Origin: Enterococcus_E cecorum_B
GTDB lineage: Bacteria > Bacillota > Bacilli > Lactobacillales > Enterococcaceae
Assembly (NCBI GenBank): GCA_946499615.1
Contig: CAMMST010000035.1
Coordinates: 1-25,236, forward strand
Direction of reading: 5' to 3'
DNA: 25,236 nucleotides
Part shown: in pieces, positions 7,919-15,760 of the stretch
How positions within the stretch are numbered: position 1 is the stretch's first letter
How the letters are laid out: the number at the start of each line of letters is the position of its first letter
The notes under the pieces: generated by a model
The model's input: the letters and a program-made list of their open reading frames with translations, nothing else
Databases searched by the model: none
What the model was told of the DNA's origin: nothing
Translations under genes and position numbers: made by a program

Positions 7919-8713
7919 ATGGATTTTCGTGAATTAGATGCTTTAAAATGTAAAATGGATCAATTTCGTCCACTGACAAAAGGGCAAGTTGAAGCAATTG
8001 AACGCGAAAAAAAGATTGAACACGTTTGGTCTTCTAATGCGCTCGAAGGTGGTACCTTGGACAAATATGAAACAGCAGCCATCTTAGAAACAGGTGCTAC
8101 GATACATGCTACACCTGTCAAAGAAATTTTAGAAACGCTTGATTTAGGAAAAGCTTTTGATTTTGTTTACGAACTAGCCTTAGGACAGGTGCCCTTAAAC
8201 GAAGAAATCATCCAAAAAATCAATCAACTCGTAACGATCAAATCCGCGGATAAAGTTGAATTAGCAGGAATGTATCGACTAAATGCTGCTTATCCGTATG
8301 GTGTAGTCGGCGTACATTACACAGATCCTTACCTGATTCGTCAAGAGATGGCCAACTTAATCTATTGGGCACAAGAAATCGCACCTACCTTACATCCAGT
8401 TGAATATGCAGCCTTACTTCATCAAAAATTTGTGAGTATCCATCCATTCACTGATGGTAATGGTCGGACAGCCAGACTTTTAATGGAATTTGCGCTGACA
8501 AGCAATGGTTTTCCAATCACAAATATTCAGCCAGACAAAAAATCTAGACAAATTTATATGGAAACTCTCGCCAACACACAACGAACAGGAGATACTGAAC
8601 CATTTGTGGCATTAGTAGCTAATTATGTGAAAGAAGAGCTAGAAATGCGCATTCGAATTTTGGAATTAAACGAAAAAAATATTCGTGAGGCTAAAAGCAA
8701 AACAACCAGCTAG
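7919..8713 (+). CDS. Fic domain protein, class II (predicted AMP transferase)
   Basis: Fic enzymes usually transfer AMP from ATP to a hydroxyl of a target protein. The catalytic motif HPFTDGNGR spans residues 175-183, with H175 as general base. An N-terminal inhibitory helix motif of the (S/T)xxxE(G/N) type is seen at S39-NALEG, with E43 as the blocking glutamate. It lies before the Fic core, so this is a class II, self-inhibited enzyme. The length, 264 residues, is short for class II proteins with a winged helix, so the C-terminal tail after residue 240 is probably only a helix. AGGAGG precedes the ATG, and a TAGAAT -10 box lies at 7882-7887. No antitoxin-like gene is attached, which fits a self-regulated enzyme. 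The target is unknown. Confidence 0.9.
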   Translation: MDFRELDALKCKMDQFRPLTKGQVEAIEREKKIEHVWSSNALEGGTLDKYETAAILETGATIHATPVKEILETLDLGKAFDFVYELALGQVPLNEEIIQKINQLVTIKSADKVELAGMYRLNAAYPYGVVGVHYTDPYLIRQEMANLIYWAQEIAPTLHPVEYAALLHQKFVSIHPFTDGNGRTARLLMEFALTSNGFPITNIQPDKKSRQIYMETLANTQRTGDTEPFVALVANYVKEELEMRIRILELNEKNIREAKSKTTS

Positions 8714-8742
8714 GTGTAAAACACATACAACTAGCTGGCTTT
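8706..8742. terminator. Terminator between convergent genes
   Basis: CCAGCTAG (8706-8713) pairs with CTAGCTGG (8731-8738), followed by CTTTT on the plus strand. The left arm includes the stop codon of the Fic gene. The opposing gene ends at 8745, so the hairpin may serve both strands. Confidence 0.6.
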
Positions 8743-8744
8743 TC

Positions 8745-9284
8745 TTATTGTTCTTGTTTGCGTTTAGCTACCAATTCCAAAATTTGTGTCTGACTAATCG
8801 GTGTAAAATCTAACATATCCGCTCCTACATTCACAGCATTCGGACCTAGCGTTTTCGCAAAGTACGCTGAATGATTGTTATGCACATGACCGTAAATTAA
8901 GATACTGTCGCGAAAATATCCCTCCCACTCTAAAATTGGGTAATGAAACAAGACATATTGTTGCTTGTTTTCTTTAAAGGTATGATAGTCCTTCACCCAC
9001 TCAAAAAGCGTGGGGTCAAATTCTGACTGATTTAAATATTTCTCATGATTACCGCGAATCAGATACTTTCTTCCTTTCAAACGTCGCAATAATTCATTGG
9101 CTTCTTGCGCATTTCCTTTATATAAAAAATCACCAACAATAAAAACTTCATCTTTTGGCCGCACAACGCGATTCCAACGTCTAATCATCGTTTCATGCAT
9201 CTCAGTTAAATTTGCAAAAGGTCTATGGCTCATTTCAATAATTGATTCATGGCAAAAATGTAAATCTGCAATAAAAAACTTCAT
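8745..9284 (-). CDS. Calcineurin-like metallophosphoesterase, small form
   Basis: A 179-residue protein with the full metal-binding set of the family: DLH at the N-terminus (FIADLHFCHESI), GDFLYKG, GNHE, the H of FHYPI and GHVHNNH at the end. This short family acts on phosphodiesters or phosphomonoesters, and some members are phage- or island-borne. The substrate cannot be read. The ATG at 9284 has GGAGG upstream. The gene starts 21 bases after the stop of the macrodomain gene and reads in the same direction, so it is probably the last gene of a three-gene operon with the macrodomain protein and the PPP-type phosphatase. Confidence 0.88.
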   Translation of the reverse strand: MKFFIADLHFCHESIIEMSHRPFANLTEMHETMIRRWNRVVRPKDEVFIVGDFLYKGNAQEANELLRRLKGRKYLIRGNHEKYLNQSEFDPTLFEWVKDYHTFKENKQQYVLFHYPILEWEGYFRDSILIYGHVHNNHSAYFAKTLGPNAVNVGADMLDFTPISQTQILELVAKRKQEQ

Positions 9285-9305
9285 CCCTATCCCTCCACAT
9301 TTAGC

Positions 9306-10139
9306 TTACATCTGACTCAAAACCTTTTGAAAAGCGATTTGATTTCTTTGGTCATACGGTGGACAATAAATCGCAAATTCAATCGTTTGAAAAGCTTTAG
9401 AAAAATCTTGAATCGCACGTATCATCACTTTTGCAACAATTTCTGGAGGATTTCCAAAGGCGCCACAACCAAACGCACCTAGGATTACGACTTCTACATT
9501 TTGTGATTGGGCTACCGCTAAAATTTTGCGACAACGATTTTCATGAATTTGTGCCAATTCATCTGGTAAAATCATTTGACTGCCATGATTCAGATTCGGT
9601 GCTGCACACGTAATGACATCCACCTTTTGCCAGTGATGTTCAGGTAAAGTGGTCGGAAAAGCCGTATCTGACTTAAAAATCACGACATCAGGGGTATAAA
9701 TCAAATCATCATTATAGGTAAAATCCATCTGACCGCTTCGTAATTGTTGACGATGAGATTGATAAAACACCTGCATCATCTTTCGGTCAGTCAAATTCGC
9801 ATAAAGCGTACTCGTCCGACATAGGCACTCCTCTTGCGCATTACTACCACCGACAACACCGCCCCCTGGATTCGTCGCTGAGGCAAAATTTAGTACCGCC
9901 ACTTTTTTATCAGGATATTGCATCGCCGCTTGGAAAGTCCGTTTATCCGATAGTACAATTAACGCATCTTGATCATACTGTGTCTGCTGATCATTGGCTA
10001 ACACTTGATTGGCTGGTACAAAAAATTGTTTGGCAAGACTTTCTTGAACAGCTTGACGTAAAAATGGATTTTGTTGATAAAAATGATAGGTATCTTCAAA
10101 AATTTCAATACGTTTGTTGGTTGCTTCAAACTGATTCAT
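9306..10139 (-). CDS. Bacterial-type poly(ADP-ribose) glycohydrolase, macrodomain (TIGR02452/DUF2263)
   Basis: This family removes ADP-ribose chains from proteins, or hydrolyses related ADP-ribose derivatives. The signature GGG-X6-8-QEE of bacterial PARG is present as GGG at residues 92-94 and QEE at 102-104, within ATNPGGGVVGGSNAQEEC. The catalytic glutamate is one of that pair. The C-terminal macrodomain loop is VVILGAFGCGAFGNPP. The length of 277 residues is usual for the family, with the N-terminal ~75 residues forming the family's accessory segment. AAGGAAAG precedes the ATG. It lies between two metallophosphoesterase genes, with gaps of 17 and 21 bases. Linear ADP-ribose on DNA or proteins, or NAD+ breakdown products, are all possible substrates. 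Confidence 0.88.
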   Translation of the reverse strand: MNQFEATNKRIEIFEDTYHFYQQNPFLRQAVQESLAKQFFVPANQVLANDQQTQYDQDALIVLSDKRTFQAAMQYPDKKVAVLNFASATNPGGGVVGGSNAQEECLCRTSTLYANLTDRKMMQVFYQSHRQQLRSGQMDFTYNDDLIYTPDVVIFKSDTAFPTTLPEHHWQKVDVITCAAPNLNHGSQMILPDELAQIHENRCRKILAVAQSQNVEVVILGAFGCGAFGNPPEIVAKVMIRAIQDFSKAFQTIEFAIYCPPYDQRNQIAFQKVLSQM

Positions 10140-10156
10140 AAACTCACTTTCCTTCG

Positions 10157-10978
10157 CTATTTTGTCGGCTCGTTTAGTCGATATTCATGCCAAGTATCAG
10201 CTATTTTTTCAAAAGAGGTATACTGTTTACTTTGCGTGTCATAGACTAAAACGGGAACTTTGCCACTCTTATTCACATAACCATCGATAAAATAGTGACT
10301 GGCTTGGTCGAAATATACCCGACCTAAATACGACTCATCGCCTGCAACAAAAGAAGAACGAAAATGACCGCAAATAATCGTCTTGTAAAATTTTCCCGTC
10401 GTAAATGGATACTTGCAAGTAAAAATTTCTGGTGCCGTTCCTGATTTCCAGTATTCTCCGGCCTCTTCATCCACGCCCGCATGAACAAAAATTTGCGTTG
10501 GCGTTTCGACATAACGTGGAAACTGATATTTACGTTTTAACCAGGTCAATAATTTTTGATGCTCAGGAGCGTTTAATAGATTTTCCCGTAATTTTTCTTC
10601 AATCGCTTGTAAACGTACATGGATATTTGGTGCATCGCCTTGACTATTTAAGATAGCTTGAAAGTTATGCTCAGTAAAAAAGCTTTCAATCGTCTCCATT
10701 CCCATATTCATCGCATATCCGATATAGGCACTTTCCGGTTCAAATAGCCAGTCACAAAACCATTCATCATGATTGCCTAATAGCACGGTTACTTGGCCAG
10801 GATGACGCGTTTCAAAATCCATAATTGTTTGCAGCACCTGACAAGAATGCCGTCCACGATCCACATAATCCCCTAAAAAAATCACCCTATCTTCTGGCTT
10901 GAGAGTTATCAATGTCAATGCTTCCTTTAACGGTGATAAACAACCATGAATATCACTTAATGCATAAATTTTTCCCAT
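10157..10978 (-). CDS. PPP-type metallophosphatase
   Basis: A 273-residue protein with the PPP-family motifs in order: SDIHG (residues 8-12), GDYVDRG (about 39-45), GNHDEW (about 69-74), HAGVDEE and CGHF. Bacterial members include protein phosphatases of the PrpA/PrpE type and dinucleoside tetraphosphatases such as ApaH and YqeK relatives; the sequence does not decide between them. The frame is open to a GTG at 10987, but the ATG at 10978 is the better start because GAGGTG is then correctly spaced. It is the first gene of the putative operon with the macrodomain protein. A two-nucleotide-phosphate role would fit both the Fic and PARG neighbours, but that is inference. Confidence 0.88.
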   Translation of the reverse strand: MGKIYALSDIHGCLSPLKEALTLITLKPEDRVIFLGDYVDRGRHSCQVLQTIMDFETRHPGQVTVLLGNHDEWFCDWLFEPESAYIGYAMNMGMETIESFFTEHNFQAILNSQGDAPNIHVRLQAIEEKLRENLLNAPEHQKLLTWLKRKYQFPRYVETPTQIFVHAGVDEEAGEYWKSGTAPEIFTCKYPFTTGKFYKTIICGHFRSSFVAGDESYLGRVYFDQASHYFIDGYVNKSGKVPVLVYDTQSKQYTSFEKIADTWHEYRLNEPTK

Positions 10979-10997
10979 CACGTTCACCTCAACACTT

Positions 10998-11027
10998 ATT
11001 ATATCATTTTCTTTCAGTAATTTTGAA
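10998..11027 (-). promoter_or_regulatory. Promoter of the phosphatase-macrodomain operon
   Basis: On the minus strand, TTCAAA (11022-11027) and a perfect TATAAT (10998-11003) with 18 bp between, about 20 bp above the ATG. Confidence 0.5.
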
Positions 11028-11116
11028 AGTGCTAACAGAAGTTTAAAATTACTTATAGAATTTCAAGTGAAAATTTGCTTAAATATAGGTATAGTATGTA
11101 AATTGGAGTGATGACT

Positions 11117-12223
11117 ATGAAATGGTGGCGTAAAGGATTATATGTAGCAACGAGTATTCTGTTATTGGGAATGCTAGCTGGATGTCGGCAAACAAAAACG
11201 AGTCAGACAGATAGCACGAATACTCAGGTAAACCAAACCACTACACGCTCAACGAAAGAAAAAAAGGCGCAATTAAAAAATATGGATTTAAAAGAAATTC
11301 AAGCCGGAAATTATCAAAGCTTAAATGGAAAATGGCAAGAAGTGGCGCTAAATACCAATTACCATAACCAATTTGGCAATATTTGGACACGCCCTTCTGG
11401 AAATGCCACAATCGAAATAACAGATTCAAGCATTAGTACCCTAGGAATGAAATTAGAAAAAGAGCAACTGACTTATAACGAGCAACAATTTCCCGTTACA
11501 TATCAAGAACAAGACGGCAAATTACACATCCAAGCTGGTGAGACGGTGTTGTGGGATATCGATTTTTGTCCTAGAAATGTGCCAATCATGCAGGAGGACC
11601 CTGACTTTCCACTACCTAAGACGATTGATCCAACCCATGAGCATATTATGATTCGGACAAGCGCAGGACCATCGATTAGTGTACTAGAACGTGTGGATAA
11701 TCAAAAAGATATTGATAAAATGCAAAATCTAGAAAATTCCGGATTTCCGATGAATGTCGCCGAGATTATTGATGGAGATTTTTCGACAATTGTTGGGACT
11801 TGGAAAAATGAACTTGGAGAAACGATTGAGATTACCAAGGATAAAATGGTGTTTAGCGATATAGCCGGTGGTAGCCAACATGCGCCAGGTACGGTTACAG
11901 CAGCCGGTTTGAAAGTGGATATCCCTAAATTTAATGATGAAAAAGGCGAGCCTGTCTTAGAGCCTTATATCATGGGTCAATATCTACCAAAATACATCCA
12001 ACAATTAGAAGTCGAACAGGGGCAAAGCTATGACCGTAAATGGGGGTTTGTGTCTCATGCCTCGCAAGCACCCCTTTATATCGCCTTCTTCCCAGTAGGA
12101 TTTATGACTGTTGATGGACAAACGGTGAAAGAAGAAGCCATCACCTCCTTCTTCACGCAATCAAGCATCAATCTAGATTATGCAGCATTACATGGCGAAG
12201 TTTATCACCGTGTCACTAAATAA
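11117..12223 (+). CDS. Lipoprotein with two DUF6287-like domains
   Basis: Residues 1-23 form a lipoprotein signal: MKWWRKG, a hydrophobic core and the lipobox LAGC, with lipidated Cys23. A Ser/Thr/Gln-rich linker to about residue 48 follows. Two similar domains come next, each opening with the same pattern: MDLKEIQAGNYQSLNGKW near residue 56 and MNVAEIIDGDFSTIVGTW near residue 218. This 'xIxxGdfxSlxGtWkN' opening is that of DUF6287 in streptococcal and enterococcal lipoproteins. The function is unknown; it should be surface-exposed. Three in-frame starts exist (11108 GTG, 11111 ATG, 11117 ATG). Only 11117 leaves eight bases after GGAG. It is a single gene between terminators. Confidence 0.8.
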   Translation: MKWWRKGLYVATSILLLGMLAGCRQTKTSQTDSTNTQVNQTTTRSTKEKKAQLKNMDLKEIQAGNYQSLNGKWQEVALNTNYHNQFGNIWTRPSGNATIEITDSSISTLGMKLEKEQLTYNEQQFPVTYQEQDGKLHIQAGETVLWDIDFCPRNVPIMQEDPDFPLPKTIDPTHEHIMIRTSAGPSISVLERVDNQKDIDKMQNLENSGFPMNVAEIIDGDFSTIVGTWKNELGETIEITKDKMVFSDIAGGSQHAPGTVTAAGLKVDIPKFNDEKGEPVLEPYIMGQYLPKYIQQLEVEQGQSYDRKWGFVSHASQAPLYIAFFPVGFMTVDGQTVKEEAITSFFTQSSINLDYAALHGEVYHRVTK

Positions 12224-12229
12224 AACAAT

Positions 12230-12270
12230 AATCAGCTAGGTAGGCTTAATTACGCTTACCTAGCTGATTT
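12230..12270. terminator. Bidirectional terminator, 16-bp stem
   Basis: AATCAGCTAGGTAGGC (12230-12245) pairs over its full length (one G-U) with GCTTACCTAGCTGATT (12254-12269). Short T-rich stretches flank it on both sides. It separates the lipoprotein gene from the convergent gene ending at 12304. Confidence 0.85.
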
Positions 12271-12303
12271 GCTGATTTAAACGATAAATACATGAACTTT
12301 CAC

Positions 12304-12591
12304 TTAATTATCTTGAAATTCAATCATTAAATTTGGCTGTAACTCCACATAAGGAATACAATGCTCAAAAGTCGTTGCCAAGTCATAAATCGATAAATTA
12401 CCTGATAATCCCGTATATAATTTTAACAGCTCCACCAAAGCCCCTACTTGATGATTGCCGTCTAGTATCGCTGGATAACAAGCCGCTACCAACGGACGAT
12501 GCAAGATAGTGACTTTAGAAAATTCTGCCTGCCCACTCTCTAATTGCAAGCTTAATATTGCTTGTTGGCTTACTTTAAAGATAATTCTCAT
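12304..12591 (-). CDS. Small protein of unknown function, coupled to the HipA-like kinase gene
   Basis: I do not recognise this 95-residue protein. It begins MRIIFKVSQQ, has no signal or membrane segment, and looks like a compact mixed alpha/beta protein. The start ATG at 12591 overlaps the stop codon of the upstream kinase gene (ATGA), so translation is coupled. GGGAGGG lies ahead of it, inside the kinase coding sequence. The coupling suggests that it works in a fixed ratio with the kinase, as a regulator, partner or immunity-like factor, but this is inference from gene order only. Confidence 0.7.
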   Translation of the reverse strand: MRIIFKVSQQAILSLQLESGQAEFSKVTILHRPLVAACYPAILDGNHQVGALVELLKLYTGLSGNLSIYDLATTFEHCIPYVELQPNLMIEFQDN

Positions 12592-13634
12592 CGCACACCC
12601 TCCCACAAACGTTTTGCATCTGTATCAGTTAACAATGCTAATAATAAATCTGCCTTGGCTTGAGCAAAAGTGGCTAGTTTTGGCTCTAAAGTTTGAATAC
12701 GTGTCACACAATGCTTTAATTTTTCTTGTAACAATCCAAAGTCAATTTGAAAAGGTTGAAATCCTTGTTCAAACAGAAAATCAATATTTTGCTCATAAGA
12801 ATCATTACCCAAAATGCCGAGCTGATGAGATTGTTTGATTTGGTCTTTAAAATCTAAAATAATTTCTTGCCACTCAGCAGTCTCTTGGAATCGTTGCATG
12901 GCTTGTTCCATTTGCTCTTTCCAATCAGGGATCCGCAAGCAGCGCCCAAAATCCATATTGTAGGGTTGAACATTTTCAAAACCAACTAAGAAAACAAAAT
13001 TCGTACTATTACCTTTACGATCTTCATTTCCTAGCAACAAATCAAAGGCGGCTTGCTTCACAATAAACGCCTTGGCTGCCTGCTCTGACAAACCGAACCG
13101 TGTGAAAAATGCAATCATACTTGATAAAATAGCTTGATTTTCACTTTTATTTTTAATCGCTTGCTCAAATTCATCATACTTGACCAAATATTGCTCAAAA
13201 GCCATGGCACTACGGTCGGTCAGCACACTTTCTAAACAGCCGGCACGGACATAATTGGGTGCAGAAGTTCCAGTGATAGGTTGGGCATTGACTTTAGGAA
13301 TCACTTTTTCAAAACGATAAGTCAGACAAGGAAAATCCTCATCGGCTACCATACTTTCGACAAAACAAGACACAATCGACTCCACCACGGAAGAATAACT
13401 CACATCATATTCGGCTTGTAAGTAAAAATTATCCCCATGACGCTTGGAAATCGTATCTAGTTTCAAAAAGCGATCACCCACTTGTTCTCGATCCAAAATA
13501 AATACCGGACCTTTTAATTGCGCCCCTTTAAATAAAGGATTGCCAAACGGTTGTGGATGTTTCTCTCCAGGGACCAAGTGTAACGTATCGCCTTGGTATT
13601 TTCCTTGCATCACATAAGACAACAAATTATCCAT
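12588..13634 (-). CDS. HipA/CtkA-like serine/threonine kinase
   Basis: A 348-residue protein with the kinase core of the HipA family. The catalytic loop is AFDLLLGNEDRKGNSTNF, with D205 as the probable catalytic base and the asparagines after it as metal ligands. The metal-binding DFG-like motif is NMDFGRC at D228. The N-terminal lobe, with FYLQAEYDVSYSSVVESI, would hold the ATP-binding strands and the helix glutamate. HipA kinases phosphorylate translation factors, such as glutamyl-tRNA synthetase, or other proteins; CtkA of Helicobacter is a stand-alone relative. No HipB-type DNA-binding antitoxin is adjacent. The ATG at 13634 has GAGG upstream; a GTG at 13646 is in frame but poorly placed. 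It is the middle gene of three, 15 bases after the upstream stop codon. Confidence 0.75.
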   Translation of the reverse strand: MDNLLSYVMQGKYQGDTLHLVPGEKHPQPFGNPLFKGAQLKGPVFILDREQVGDRFLKLDTISKRHGDNFYLQAEYDVSYSSVVESIVSCFVESMVADEDFPCLTYRFEKVIPKVNAQPITGTSAPNYVRAGCLESVLTDRSAMAFEQYLVKYDEFEQAIKNKSENQAILSSMIAFFTRFGLSEQAAKAFIVKQAAFDLLLGNEDRKGNSTNFVFLVGFENVQPYNMDFGRCLRIPDWKEQMEQAMQRFQETAEWQEIILDFKDQIKQSHQLGILGNDSYEQNIDFLFEQGFQPFQIDFGLLQEKLKHCVTRIQTLEPKLATFAQAKADLLLALLTDTDAKRLWEGVR

Positions 13635-13649
13635 ATCACACCTCACAAA

Positions 13650-14213
13650 TTATAAATTTTTATCACGAATTATTTGTATTGCTTGTTCTACTGTTATTTC
13701 ATCTAACAAAGACAAGAAGATCGGTTGGGCTAATTCTTCAAAATAGGCCGGAACAACAGCGGTGAAATAATCAAGGGTTGCTAGCGAGGCCATATTGAAT
13801 ACATCATAGTCAACGAGCGAAGTACAGCATAAATCATAGCTGCCATCTTCTGTAATGGTAAAACGTGGGGTATAAAAGTAACTATATGGATATATTTCTC
13901 CTTGTTTTCCATCATTTGTCGGCATCCAGACCCTCGCATTAATGTAATTCAATAAACGATAGAGATCGGCTAAATGATTTTTTCGTTCTCTTATCCATTT
14001 CGTGGCAGTAGCGGAATAGTGTACTTTAACCTCCATACAGTTATTATGAAAATAAAAATCAACTCCAAGCAATTTGCCAGGGCAACTTTCACAATCAAGT
14101 AAACTCACAACTAAACAAGCGCCACTTTCACTCACAACCGTTTCGAAAGGTAATTTGCGCCCATTCAAATATCGCTTCACACTTTTTTGAACAGATAATG
14201 GATTGGTCCTCAT
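13650..14213 (-). CDS. Unknown protein with YbjN/type III-chaperone-like layout, upstream of the HipA-like kinase
   Basis: A 187-residue soluble protein that I do not recognise by name. Its predicted order of elements is a helix (residues 8-18), three strands to about residue 68, a helix with ADLYRLLNYINAR, a strand pair around PRFTITEDGSYDLC and a C-terminal helix pair. That is the order of YbjN and type III secretion chaperone folds, where an LLxxIN-type helix is common. It carries several cysteines (CESC, CC). GGAGG lies eight bases ahead of the ATG. It is the first gene of the kinase operon and may be a partner that holds or delivers the kinase; this is inference from fold-like layout and position. 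Confidence 0.6.
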   Translation of the reverse strand: MRTNPLSVQKSVKRYLNGRKLPFETVVSESGACLVVSLLDCESCPGKLLGVDFYFHNNCMEVKVHYSATATKWIRERKNHLADLYRLLNYINARVWMPTNDGKQGEIYPYSYFYTPRFTITEDGSYDLCCTSLVDYDVFNMASLATLDYFTAVVPAYFEELAQPIFLSLLDEITVEQAIQIIRDKNL

Positions 14214-14246
14214 CGAAATTTCCTCCTAAACTTTGATTTGCATCGC

Positions 14247-14275
14247 CTCTCCCTTGCCATCTTCACAAGGGAGAG
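14247..14275. repeat. Perfect 10-bp inverted repeat upstream of the kinase operon
   Basis: CTCTCCCTTG (14247-14256) and CAAGGGAGAG (14266-14275) with a nine-base loop, in the gap between the gene ending at 14288 and the operon starting at 14213. There is no T tract on either strand, so it is not a classical terminator. The sequence also resembles a ribosome-site complement, so it could control the next gene's translation or mRNA end formation. Confidence 0.6.
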
Positions 14276-14287
14276 ACCTAAATTGAG

Positions 14288-14887
14288 TTAATTTTTAAAA
14301 ACAAAAGGATCTAATTCAGATTTTAAGGCTAAGTATACTTGGGGATTTTGAACGGTTTCATCCAAAGCAAAAGTAATACTTTCAAAATCATTTTTAAAGG
14401 CTTTAACCACTTGGAAAATTTCTTTGGCAAAGGCTTGTCCGTTTACGATTTTGTATTTTGAAATATCTAGCACAAAATATTTCACTTCATTTTTCATTGC
14501 TAATTCAAATACACGCACAAAGTAATCATAGTAAAGCAAATCTGATTCATTCGCTTTTTGTTGTATCACAGTTGGAAATACGACTTGGTTTTCTTGTAAT
14601 CGATTATGTTTTACTTGGGTATTTCCAGAACTAAACATTCTTAAATAGCGATACATTTTGCCAAGTTTCATATTTTTCTTTGCTTCATGAGTCGCAGAAT
14701 AAGGAGAAAGGGTAATTAAAGCGGAGTGAAAGCGTTGTTCATCATAAATGTCACGATAAGCTTTTACTCTATCCAATTCATATTCACGATAATTAAGTTG
14801 GATATGGTTCATATTAGCAATTGCGCTCATACATACCCAAGTCATCGCTACTTCTTCTTTTACGCCTTTTTCTACAGTACCTTTCAT
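14288..14887 (-). CDS. Protein of unknown function (199 aa)
   Basis: I do not recognise it. It has no signal peptide or membrane segment. The N-terminal ~15 residues look like a short extension, and an internal ATG (MTWVCMSAIANM) could be the real start of the folded part. The centre is charged (EAKKNMKLGKMYRYLRMF), and the C-terminal half has alternating strands and helices (VKYFVLDISKYKIVNG, ESITFALDE) like an alpha/beta fold. AAGGGG stands ten bases ahead of the ATG at 14887; the frame is open one codon further to a TTG. It reads in the same direction as the kinase operon, 74 bases away across a hairpin. Confidence 0.6.
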   Translation of the reverse strand: MKGTVEKGVKEEVAMTWVCMSAIANMNHIQLNYREYELDRVKAYRDIYDEQRFHSALITLSPYSATHEAKKNMKLGKMYRYLRMFSSGNTQVKHNRLQENQVVFPTVIQQKANESDLLYYDYFVRVFELAMKNEVKYFVLDISKYKIVNGQAFAKEIFQVVKAFKNDFESITFALDETVQNPQVYLALKSELDPFVFKN

Positions 14888-14963
14888 CAAACATCAGCCC
14901 CTTTGTAAGATTCCTGTAAGTCAAGCAGTTATCTCTCACTTACAAGACTCATCTTACATTAGT

Positions 14964-14996
14964 AAAATGCCTGATTCGGTCATTATCGGGTATTTT
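14964..14996 (-). terminator. Probable terminator of the 144-aa gene
   Basis: AAAATGCCTGAT (14964-14975) pairs over 12 positions (three G-U) with ATCGGGTATTTT (14985-14996). On the minus strand the stem ends in its own TTTT run. It lies 20 bases past the stop codon at 15016. Confidence 0.45.
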
Positions 14997-15015
14997 AGCA
15001 CTGTTTTTTTGTTTT

Positions 15016-15450
15016 TTATCTACTATTTAATGCATAAACAAAAGCTAAATAATTTGCGAAATCGCCAATACGTTGACGATGCGATTGAACATCTTCTTTT
15101 GTTCTTTTTTCAATTTTTTGTTGTAAAAATAATTGCTCCGTCCACCTCTCAGATTGCCAACCTGATTGCTCAAATAAGCGCTCTAAACTTAAGAAACAAC
15201 CGATCAAGTTATTGTGCAGACTTGTTCGAGAAGCATCGATATTTTGCTTTTCCTCTTTAGACATGAAAGACCATTGCGAACGAATATGACTGTATTCAAT
15301 TGCATAATGAATACAATCGTTCCAAATCCATTGAAAGTCCTCATCCTGTGTATCGGCTTGTGACAAAATTTCATGATGAATACTCTTCATCGTTTCAAAA
15401 TCCATACTCTCATTTAAAGTAAGATAATGTTTAAACGTTTGTTGCATCAT
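15016..15450 (-). CDS. Protein of unknown function (144 aa), possibly DUF3232-like
   Basis: A small, highly helical, soluble protein, rich in Gln, Glu, His and Trp, with motifs such as DCIHYAIEYSHIRSQW and a conserved-looking end RIGDFANYLAFVYALNSR. It reminds me of DUF3232 proteins of lactic acid bacteria, but I cannot confirm this. GGAGG lies three bases ahead of the first ATG (15450) and six ahead of a second one directly after it (15447), so the second may be used. A TATAAT box at 15471-15476 gives it its own promoter. Confidence 0.6.
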   Translation of the reverse strand: MMQQTFKHYLTLNESMDFETMKSIHHEILSQADTQDEDFQWIWNDCIHYAIEYSHIRSQWSFMSKEEKQNIDASRTSLHNNLIGCFLSLERLFEQSGWQSERWTEQLFLQQKIEKRTKEDVQSHRQRIGDFANYLAFVYALNSR

Positions 15451-15523
15451 ATTCCTCCATTCTTAACACCATTATAGTAAAAAATAGCCTAATTGATACC
15501 TCTAGACTATTTTTCAAATATCC

Positions 15524-15738
15524 TTATGCTAATAATTCTAAAATTTCATTGATTTGCTCTTCTGTCAAATCATAAGCTTCACCCTTACTATCACAAGCAC
15601 AGATTACCGCATTATCAACTATAAAGTCATCTGTCTTTAAGTAGGAACGATAAATACGCGTAGCTAAATGATTGATTGGTATCTATCTAATTTACCAGAC
15701 TCATTAATATACACCATGCTTTTATCTTTCAAATCAAT
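15524..15738 (-). pseudogene. Frameshifted remnant of a small gene
   Basis: On the minus strand, one frame reads IDLKDKSMVYINESGKLDR (15738 down to about 15682). The next frame then continues IPINHLATRIYRSYLKTDDF and ends VICACDSKGEAYDLTEEQ plus a final INEILELLA and TAA at 15524-15526. The join lies in the short repeat GATAGATA near 15675-15683, so one lost base would break the gene. The second frame has no start codon of its own, and the first has no good ribosome site (ATG at 15717). The protein family is unknown. The remnant lies directly 3' of the gene ending at 15761. Confidence 0.55.
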
Positions 15739-15760
15739 TCAGCACTAACAATTAAACAGG

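Noticed and set aside
12509..12838. Plus-strand open frame of 109 codons
   Set aside because: Antisense to the HipA-like kinase gene and its 3' partner; no ribosome site and no family resemblance.
12588..14213. A classical HipBA toxin-antitoxin module
   Set aside because: No HipB-type helix-turn-helix protein precedes the kinase; both neighbours have different predicted layouts.
14247..14275. Hairpin as an intrinsic terminator
   Set aside because: No T tract follows the stem on either strand.
14967..15260. Plus-strand open frame of 97 codons
   Set aside because: It lies antisense to the 144-aa gene, which has its own ribosome site and promoter; the plus-strand translation is low-complexity (FFFQFF-type) and has no ribosome site.
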